Below are positions 47,894 to 59,488 of a DNA stretch of 64,000 bases, one piece after another; within the stretch, counting starts at the first letter, position 1; every line of letters begins with the position of its first letter. The stretch is from Babylonia areolata (Eukaryota; Mollusca; Gastropoda; Neogastropoda; Buccinidae): the NCBI RefSeq assembly GCF_041734735.1, contig NC_134900.1:36194300-36258299 (forward strand), written 5' to 3'. The notes below the pieces were generated by a model that worked only from the letters and a program-made list of their open reading frames with translations, searched no databases and was not told the DNA's origin. The translations under genes were made by a program, and so were the position numbers.

Positions 47894-49270
47894 TGTGTGT
47901 AGGAGGAGGGGGGTGCATGTGTGTATATGTATTTGACTGGAGATGTGAGCACCTAGTCATTCAGATGAGATGGTAAGCGAAGGTCCTGCGTACAGCAGGT
48001 AGTTACTTGGCACAATGAAGAAGAACCCACGGCAACAGAAGTGTTGCCCCCCTGGCAAAATTCTGCAGAATTCTACAGGCACAATATAAGTAGGCATATC
48101 ATATCATATCATATCTTGTTTTAAGACAGATAGGCACTATATATCCATCCATATCATATCGCATCATGTTTTAAGACAGATAGGCACTATGTAACCATCC
48201 ATATCATATCACATCATGTTTTCAGACAGATAGGCACTATGTAACCATCCATATATCACATCATGTTTTCAGACAGATATGCACAATATAACTTCCCATA
48301 TCATATCATATCGCATCATGTTTTCAGACAGATATGCACTATATAAGTATCCATGTCATATCATATCATATATTGTGTCTTGTTTTAAAGCAGGTAGTCT
48401 CTACCTAAGTATCTACGTCATATCGTATCATGTTTTCAGACAGACAAGCACTATATAAGTATCCATATCATATTGTATCGTGTTCTCAAACAGATAGGCA
48501 CTATATAAGTATCCATATCATATCGTATCGAGTTCTCAAACAGATAGGCACTATATAAGTATCCATATCATATCGCATGGTGTTTTCAGACAGATAGGCA
48601 CTATATAAGTATCTATATCATATCGTATCGTGTTCTCAAACAGATAGGCACTATATAAGTATCCATATCATATCGTATTTTCAGACAGATAGGAACTATA
48701 TAAGTATCCATATCATATCGTATCGTGTTCTCAAACAGATAGGCACTATATCAGTATCCATATCATATCGTATCATGTTCTCGGAGAGATAGGCACTACA
48801 TAAGTATCCATATCATATCGCATCGTGTTCTCGGAGAGATAGGCACTATATCAGTATCCATATCATATCGTATCGTGTTCTCGGAGAGATAGGAACTATA
48901 TAAGTATCCATATCATATCGTATCGTGTTCTCAGAGAGATAGGCACTACATAAGTATCCATATCATATCGTGTTCTCAGAGAGATAGGAACTATATAAGT
49001 ATCCATATCATATCGTATCGTGTTCTCAGAGAGATAGGCACTACATAAGTATCCATATCATATCGTGTTCTCAGAGAGATAGGCACTACAAAAGTATCCA
49101 TATCGTATCGCATCGTGTTTTCAGACACGCACCTCACGGACGACGATGTGACCATGGCTGTCCTTGGCGAAGCGCATCAGGCGAGGTATGTACTCCTCCT
49201 TGGGGACTCTGCGGAAACCTGTCTCCGCCCCTCCCTCCATAGTCCTGACACACACACACACACGTTTGTT

Positions 49271-49312
<42 letters not shown>

Positions 49313-52300
49313 TTTGTTTCTTTTTAAGCACACACACGTTTGTTTGTCCGTTTGTAAGCACACAAGCACACACACACATACACACATTTGTTTGTTACAT
49401 TCCACAAACACACACTCTGGTATACATTTCTTATCACAGATCTGATTATCAATTATTCATTTATCGCTGTTTAACAGCTGCACTGAGGTTGGAATAAAGC
49501 TGCATTAGGTTCTGTTTGTTTTAAATTTTGGGACACAGAAACGTTTGCCTGAAGGTAAGAGTTGGTAATAATTTGACAGCGTATGGCTGCTGTCAATCAT
49601 ACCCCTGGAAATACTGGGGGGTTCGTTTACTTATTTTGGTTGTAGTTGCTTATTTTGTGTTCAAATCATGCCTTACTGAATTGTAAGTAACTGCACCAAA
49701 ACCCATTGGCAATGATAGAAATTAACTGGATCTTACTGGATGCCGGTCTTGAAGCAGGACGTAACTGCACTAATACTCAATGACAATGTTAAAACTTAAC
49801 TGAGTTTCAATTTCAGTTTCAGTTTCTCAAGGAGGCATCACTGCGTTCAGACAAATCCATATACGATACACCACATCTGCTGGGCAGATGCCTGACCAGC
49901 AGCATAACCTAGCGCACTTTGTCAGGCCTTCAGTGCATGCCTATACATTTGTGTACCAATCAGAGTGGATTTCTTCTACAGAATTTTGCCAGAGGACAAC
50001 ACTCTCGTTGCCTTGGGTTCTTTTTCAGTGCGCCAAGTGCGTGCTCCTCGCAGAACCTTGGTTTATCGTCTCATCCACATGACTTAAACGCTCAGTTTGA
50101 TTTTCCAATCAAACCTGGAAGAAAGCGTCACAGAGGGATTCAAACCCAGACCCTAATGGGGTCTGTATTGGCAGAAGAGCGTCTTATCATTCTGCTACAA
50201 ACTCCTTGAATTAACTCTCTCCATACGAACGGCGAAAGGGACGACATTAACAGCGTTTCACCCCAATTACCACCATCAAAATATTGCAAGCGGAAGGCTC
50301 TTATACTGAAGAGGTGAATGTTGACAGAGAATACCACAATTCTGACGACGGAAGCTAAAGGTTGGGTCATTCAGACACCCACTGGACATCCGAGGGGTCT
50401 GTGTAGAGGAGAAGAGAGGACTGGCCGTACTGAGTGAGTTAACCCAATCTTACTGAATGCCATTCTTGAAGTAGGACTTGAAGAGAGAGCTCTCATGTCC
50501 CTGGACCTCTCGGTGTTGCACCGGTTTGTCGTCCAGAAGCGTGTCCAGTTCCACCGTCTTGTAGGCGGCTGTTCCATACTCATCCTGTACGTTGTCATCA
50601 CCATTATCATGTCGTTGGTGATGATGGATGAAATTAGAAATCAATGTTATTCCTTATCATTATTATTGGTTGTTGTTTTTTTAAACTAAACCTGTCATTG
50701 TATATCAGAAAGTATCATTACTATTTCACACCATTGCAGCTGACTGTAATTGTCAGTAACTGTGTTCATAGTCTTTGGCAATGTTAGAAATTAATATCAC
50801 CAATCATTATAATTACTGTAACTGCGACTATAGTAAATGTCACTGTTACATTTTTTTTTCACCTGTAAATAATAAGGGGGTGGTAGATGAGCAGATAACC
50901 AGCAAACACTTAAAGAGTTCTAAATATCTAATTGTCTCCCATGGACTGTAAAACAGATAAAGCATTATAGTGTTCATTTATATATCTTGAAATAAAAACA
51001 AAACAAAACAAACAAAAAAGAAATGATTAATTTAGTTATTTTCTAAGATAAGAAAAAAACACATTAACTACTGGATTTTGCAGATTATCAATCATTTTCT
51101 TAAAATTTGTATTCATTCAATTTCTTTCCAGTCCTATAATTTACTGTCACTCACTTCTGCAACAATTTGTCACTTACTGAAGTAAAACTCCAGACACTTT
51201 TCTTTTGCTTGTTCTTATTCAGGTAACCATTGAACAGAACCCTGTTGTGATTTTTTTCTTTTCTCAAAAATATGTATGAACGTTTTGAAGATTAAGTTGA
51301 AAAAAAAAAGGTTATTATATGAGGAACTGAATTTTGGTTTTAAAAGCAAGAGGTGTAACATTTTATTAGGAATTGTGTTGTCTGTCTGCTGCTCCTGAAT
51401 GGGAGGAGTTGTAATGATAAAACACCCAAAATGAGTTAAACTAACATTAATTTTTCATTCAAAATCCTACCAGCATTCACATTTTGCAGGTGGATGAAAA
51501 GGTAATTTGGGTCAACTATATCAAACCACTTCAAAAGTGCAACTTTGAAACAATTCTTTCCATCGGATAGTTGAATCCACATTATCAATAATGTCTAACT
51601 AAACATATCAAAACAATAAATCAAATTTGTACAAGACTGGTTCAAAACTCTGCACCACTGTCTTTTAATTATCATGCTTTTCTGAAAGGGCTGAAGACAC
51701 AAACACATTTTGAAATCACGCCTATCAAGGTTTTAGTTTCCACTTCATGGTTTGAAACTATTGTTTAATATCTTACCATCTATCATTTTGAAACAAAAAC
51801 ATTATAAGAAAAAAAAATCTTAATTTTCAATATTCCGTCCACATAAAAAAATTAAATAATCAGAAATTTATAGCAAATGCTCTTAGCACTGGTGGAGCAA
51901 AAAAGTATCATTTTACCTGAGTGCTGTTTTTGCCAATCCAGAAATGGACATCATGGTAAAGTTCTTCTGACTCTTCATCCTTGTAGGTCTGCAATTTGAA
52001 TCAGTTTCAGTTTCAGTAGCTCAAGGAGGCGTCACTGCATTCGGACAAATCCATATACGCTACACCACATCTGCCAAGCAGATGCCTGACCAGCAGCGTA
52101 ACCCAACGCGCTTAGTCAGGCCTTGAGAAAAAATAAATAAATAAATAAGGGGTGATTAAATAATAGATAAATACATAAAAGATAACTACTACCACTACTA
52201 ATAATATGTATAAGGTGCAAAAATTTGATGAAGTCAACTATAAGCGTACATAAATAAATAAATAAATGAATATAATATTAAAAAAAAGTAGTAGTAATAA

Positions 52301-52616
52301 TAATAATAATAAAGAAATAAATAAGTAAAAAAAAAGAGACAACAACGATGATAAATAAGCAAATAAATGTAAAACTAAAATAAATAAATTTAATTTGAAT
52401 CAACTGTTATTCATATATCACTGATAATCACATTTGTAGCATGTCCCTGGAATTTAGAGTTCGAAGAAGATGGCTTTGTTTTAAAGAATAGTAATTCTAA
52501 TATCCACATATTGTTTAAAAGAGACAAATCTAATACAAATCTTGTTTGAAGGAAGGTAGTTCTGATAATATTTAATTAAAATACACAAGCAGCACAGCTG
52601 TAGGAGTCTGTCTTTC

Positions 52617-52656
<40 letters not shown>

Positions 52657-55600
52657 GTTCATGGGCTGCAACTCCCACATTCACTCATATGTATACGAGT
52701 GGGCTTTTACATGTATGACCGTTTTTTACCCCGCTATGAAGGCAGCCATACTCCGTTTTCGGGGGTGTGCATGCTGGGTATGTTCTTGTTTTCCATAACC
52801 CACCAAACGCTGACACGGATTACAGGATCTTTAACGTGCGTATTTGATCTTCTGCTTGCATATACACACGAAGGGGGTTCAGGCACCAGCAGGTCTACAC
52901 ATATGTTGACCTGGGAGATCGGAAAAATCTCCACCCTTTACCCACCAGGCACTGTTACCGAGATTCGAACCCAGGACCCTCAGATTGAAAGTCCAACGCT
53001 TTAACCACTCGGCTATTGCGCCCGTCATCTTTCACTTCTCTCATCTTCCTCCACCTCTATCATCTTCCAATATCAGTTATCTCTCATCTTCCTCCACCTC
53101 TATCATCTTCCAATATCAGTTATCTCTCATCTTCCTCCACCTCTATCATCTTCCAATATCAGTTATCTCTCATCTTCCTCCACCTCTATCATCTTCCAAT
53201 ATCAGTTATCTCTCATCTTCCTCCACCTCTATCATCTTCCAATATCAGTTATCTCTCACCTTCCTCCACCTCTATCACCTTCCAATATCAGTTATCTTAT
53301 TTTCACACTACAGTCTAAAGACGAAGACATCCTGCAAAGAAATGGATATAACTTGTGTAGTCGTCTGCATAGCAACGTCTTTCCACTTTAAGTGATGTTA
53401 GACAGCAAAAAAAAAAAAGGGGGGGATGGAGGGAGCAGTGGGGGGGAGAAGGGTGTGTGTGTGTGGAATAGGAAATTTTCTATCTAAAATTACGTTTAAA
53501 TAACATACTTACCGTGACCCAACTAGTGCAGACTCTGGCAGGGGTCTGACATTCCTGACTCTGGCACAGGTCTGACATTCCTGTCCTGTGCAAACTACTA
53601 TCCGCCTATGCGGAGAAAACAAAAGTACTACGGCCGATAACCTCCCGGAAGTAGGTAACCTCCCCTTTGTCCCGCTGGCTAGCACCCTCTTTTTCCGGCA
53701 GCCATCATGACTCCTGTTCCTGTGCTCTTCATACAGCTAAGTTTTTTTCGTATTTTCTGTCTGTCGATTCTCTGGCGTTCTTGTTTTTTGTCAAATTTTG
53801 TCTTCAACCAGGTCACATAATTATATGGTTCAATTGGGAGATCGGGCTAAAATTAAATGCGCGATCACAATTGATTAGCGGACACTCTGGGCCCTGTATT
53901 TCTGGCCCTAGCATAACAGTGTGTATGCGTGCATGCTTCTAATTCAGGTAAGCATAGAACAGAACTCTGTAGTTACTTAGTTTTATCCTGCCCAGCTTTA
54001 TCCTGCAAGAATCTGCCTTAATCTAGTTAAATTACTGTACATATTTAATTGTTTGATAGTTTCCAGTTCATAAACATTCTTTATAACTTGTGTGTTCATT
54101 TGTATATTGTACATAAAGAAAAAAAAGTTCTTAAGACACACAAACACAACCATACACAAGAGTCTGTAACTCACACTCACACACACTGTATGGTCACACA
54201 TGCATGCAAACACATAGGTGCCTGCACAAACACATGCATAAATACACAGTAAATGACACACAAATTCATTATTCTTCATTCTATTTAACACTTTTACTCA
54301 TGCCCACCAATGCAAGAACAGACAAACACATATGCTGACCATGGAATAAATCATAAAGTCAAATGCATGAACAAACACATATAATGAACATGAAATAAAT
54401 CACAAAGTCAGAACAGAATAACATACACCCAGTCAATACGCGCGACTGGTTTCTGTAACAATTACCTTGTTCATAAACAGGAACAGCGATCAATAAACTT
54501 CCTGTGTGTTTGAGTTATTTCCCTTTATGTTTCTATGCGATGTCTTCCAGGTAAATAACAGTGGATTAAAATGATGGCAACTCGTTTAATGGCCGGAGCG
54601 TTACAATCCAAAACATGTACAACTGATCAATAGTACACAACATGAAAACACTCAACATTTTCTGCTTACATTCAGGATGATATAGGAGTCTCCATTGTAG
54701 AATTCACCGTAGTCTTCCTCTGGCCAATCCTTGACTTCGAATTGCTGAACACACAAAAGTTTGTTGTTTTTTCATATCAGTAATTAACAATTTCACTCAG
54801 AAATAATAACCTTCACAGAAGTGTTATGTCTAAAACTTGGCAGAAAAACATGCATGCTGATATACACACGTATACAGAAACACTGACAAAAATCATACAC
54901 TGTGACAGCAACATATACACAACCCCCGACACAAATGTGCACAAAGAAACATGCACACATATATTATACATTCCCGTGACATTCAAAAACGTGCAAATCA
55001 ATCCTTGCCACCAGTTCACGTTATCACTTACATCTCTATCTCTATTTCTGTCACAGAAAGTTGCACTCAAATCAATCCAGCTTTTATTTTCCCCCCTCCC
55101 TGAGTAGTCTTCTGAACAGCAATAATAGAAATCAAGTGGCTGGAAAATTAGTTCGCAACATAAAACAAAGTCCTTGTAAAATAGTTATTAATAATGATGT
55201 GCATGAAAATGCTAATGTCTAGAATACTACTGGAGCTACATTTCTTTGGAATATATGTGTCTATGCATATACCAAAGTATAAGAGTGTGTGGGTGTGCGT
55301 ACGTATGCATGTATGCATGTGTACATTGGGTACACTTCATCAACATATTTCAATCAACCAAAGACTATTTTTTACCCTGCTATTGCTTTTGGAGAGCTAA
55401 AAAAATAAAATAAAATAAAATAAAAAACACCTTGGATATTTCTAGTCTTTTGTGTGTGAATAAATCACAATTTTGCATTATTTTCTCCAGATTGACTCCC
55501 TTTGGTTTTCTTTTGTGTGTATTTTTTTCATCTTTATTTTGTCTTATCTGTCATGCACTGTTAAAGCTATGTATAAATAAAAAAAGGATTTCTTTTTGCC

Positions 55601-58600
55601 CATAAAATTACATTAAATCTAACATACTGATCACGACCCACTGCTGCAGACTCTGGAAGGGGTCTGATTCCTATACTGTGCAAAGTACTTCTCCACAAAT
55701 GCAGAGAAATTGAAAGCAGCTGTACTCCCAAAAACAGAGTATGGCTGCCTGCATGGCGGGGTAAAAACGGTCTTACACATAAAAAGCCCACTCTTATACA
55801 TACGAGTGAACATGGGAGTTGCTGCCCACAGACAAAGAAGAAGAAAGTAGCTGTGGGTAGTAACCTGTCTAAATACATGACCTTTGTACTTCGTACCTAA
55901 ACAACACTTTTTTTTTTATTTTCTTTTTCTATTCTTCATCAATTTCTTTATAAATAAGTTTACCTCAATCTACCTGCATACCTAAGCAGCGCTTTTAAAA
56001 AAAAATTTCATTTTTTAATACAAATAACTTTACCTTGATCCACCTGCGTACCTAAGCAGCACTGGATTTTTTTTAATGTATATGATTTTTTAAAAAATAA
56101 CGTTACCTCGATCCGCCAGATCTTCAGGCCAGGTTCTTGTCCAGCTCCCTGCCATGCTGGCTCTTGCTCTGCCGACTCCTCTGCAACAGTGCAGTGACTG
56201 TTACATTAAACACGCTCACTCCTCTGGCTGTCTCATTAACAACCCCACTCCTCTGCAACAGTGTAGTGACTGTTGTATCAAATACCCTCCTCTACAACAG
56301 TGCAGTGGCTGTTACATTAAACATCATCACTCCTCTGGAATTTACATCAAACACCCTCACTCCTCTACAACAGTGCTGTGTCTGTTACATTAAACACCCT
56401 CACTCCTCTGGCTTTTACATTAAACATCCTACTTGAACATCCCCACTCCCTCTAGCTGTTACATCAAACACCCTCACTCCTCTACAACAGTGCTGTGTCT
56501 GTTACATTAAACACCCTCACTCCTCTGCAACAGTGCAGTGGCTGTTACATTAAACAACCTCACTCCTCTGCAACAGTTGCTGTGGCTGTTACATTAAACA
56601 AACTCACTCCTCTGCAACAGTGCTGTGGCTGTTACATTAAACACCCTCACTCCTCTGCAACAGTGCAGTGGCTGTTACATTAAACATCCTCACTCCTCTG
56701 CAACAGTGCAGTGGCTGTTACATTGAACATGAGCACTCCTCTGCAACAGTGCAGTGGCTGTTACATTAAACATGATCACTCCTCTGCAACAGTGCAGTGG
56801 CTGTTACATTAAACACCCTCACTCCACTGCAATAGTGCAGTGGCTGCTACATTAAACACCCTCACTCCTCTGCAACAGCGCAGTGGCTGTTACATTAAAC
56901 ACCCTCACTCCTCTGCAACAGCGCAGTGGCTGTTACATTAAACACCCTCACTCCTCTGCAACAGCGCAGTACATGGCTGTTGCATTAAACACCCTTACTC
57001 CTCTGCAACAGCGCAGTGGCTGTTACATCAAAAACCCTCACTCCTCTGCAACAGCGCAGTGGCTGTTACATTAAACACCCTCACTCCTCTGCAACAGTGC
57101 AGCGGCTGTTACATTAAACACCCTCACTCCTCTGCAACAGTGCAGTGGCTGTTACATCAAACACCCTCACTCCTCTGCAACAGTGCAGCGGCTGTTACAT
57201 CAAACACCCTCACTCCTCTGCAACAGTGCAGTGGCTGTTACATCAAACACCCTCACTCCTCTGCAACAGCGCAGTACGTGGCTGTTACATTAAACACCCC
57301 CACCTTTCCCTGCCTAAATAAGCATCTTTGCGTTCTCTCCACATAAACACCTTTCCCCAGATAATCACAACCCTTCACCCCCAAATAAACATTTTCCCTT
57401 CATGCTCGCAACACTGCAAATATAAACACCTCTGAACTTTTCTCTTTTTTGGATTTCCACCAATTCTCATTTGGCTTGAAATCCCCAAATAAACACATTC
57501 CCCCATTTACTTACAACACTCTCCCCAAACAAACACATTTCGTTAGATGCTCATATCCCCACACCCACCCCCTACACACCCAGATATGCCTCTCTACAAA
57601 ATAAAGATATTATTAAAATAAAGTTCCCCAAGTGTTAGAACTGTTCATCACTATCAAAGTATGCTAGTTTTCTCACTTTTTAAATGCCTACACGTTCCAC
57701 AGAAACCAAAATCAAATGCATCTTGCTTTGCTGCACTGAGCGTGTTGTATCGCTCTACACTAAACTAAATAACACTATTGTGCATTATATGTTGCATTGC
57801 ACTGCACAGGGTTGTATGGATGATGACAGCTGGCGCGGGGGCAGAGCTGTGTTTTTATCGTAAGGTTCTGCGCTGTGGCTAATTGCACTGCATTGTTCTA
57901 TAATTGTATCACATTCATGTGACATCATACTGCACGGTATGTGCCAGTTTGTTTCTATGTAGTATCACATTATACTGCATTGCATAAGCTAGTTTGTCCT
58001 ACACTGTATTGTCCCACATTGTATTACACTGTGTTGCACTCTGCATGCTAGTCAGCTCTGAATTACAGTGTACTGCACTATGTATGCTAGTTTTGTATTT
58101 GTATTTCTCTTTTTGTCACTACAAATTTCTCCTGTGCTGAGCCCTGGACACAGGAAATGAATCCACTGCCTTCCTGTGCCGAGCTCTAGACACAGTGGAT
58201 ATGAATCCAACGCCCTCCTGTGCTGAGCCCCAGATACAATGGATATGAATCCACTGCCTTCCTGTGCTGAGCCCTGGACACAGTGGAAATGAATCCAGTC
58301 CTAGACACAGCGGAAATGAATCCAGTCCTAGACACAGCGGAAATGAATCCACTGCCTTCCTGTGCTGAGCCCTGGACACAGTGGAAATGAATCCACTGCC
58401 TTCCTGTGCCGAGCCCTAGACACAGCGGATATGAATCCACTGCCTTCCTGTGCTGAGCCCTAGACACAGTGGATATGAATCCACTGCCTTCCTGTGCTGA
58501 GCCCTAGACACAGTGGATATAATCCACTGCCTTCCTGTGCTGAGCCCTAGACACAGTGGAAATGAATCCACTGCCATAACAGATATAAAAGGCTATAGGA

Positions 58601-59453
58601 CCGTCAGCATGTGCTTCGAAGTGAATTATTCTAATTTTTGTTCCCTCACTTTTCACTTGCTTTTCCTCGTCAGACCCAAAGTTGGCAAGGTTGGTGTCCT
58701 TCCAGTCATACTTCTTGGCTTTGACCAGACCTGAAACATCCGTCCACTGATTATCAACATGAATGAGCGAGTGAGTCTTTTGGTTACCTTGTTTTCACAG
58801 TAGTGATATGAGACAAACCCACACTCATGTACACATGTGTACAGTTCCACAATCAAACACATGGACACAGACACACACTCTCAAAACACACACACACACA
58901 CACACACACAAACATACACTGAACAAACAAATCATAATAACAGTAATAACAAACATTTATACAATTACATCTACAACAACAAAAAAACAAGAAACATTAG
59001 TAATAATTATAACAACAAAAAATAGTGTTCAACAGGACTTAAACCAAACCCGTTTGTGAACAGGGGAGTTTTAGAATCAATCTATTGTCATCTTTTCATC
59101 ATTACCATTTGTTAATAGTTTTGAATCAAAAAGAAATCTGATCTCTTCATCATCTGCAATCACTCCTCATGTCATTCATCAGTTTCAGTTTCAGTTTCAG
59201 TAGCTCAAGGAGGCGTCACTGCGTTCGGATAAAACCATATACGCTACACCACATCTGCCAAGCAGATGCCTGACCAGCAGCGTAACCCAACGCGCTTAGT
59301 CAGGCCTTGAGAAAAAAACAACAACAAAAAACAAAAAAAACAACAACGGGGGAATAAATAATAGATAAGCTTGCATAAATAAATAAATAAATAAATAATA
59401 ATTATAATATAGAAAAAGGTAGTAGTAATAATCAGTTAACAAATAATTACACA

Positions 59454-59488
<35 letters not shown>

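Noticed and set aside
48086-49132. Multiple TATA-box promoters (CTATATAAG)
   Set aside because: The motif is part of the 50-bp repeat unit derived from a SINE tail. No start site evidence.
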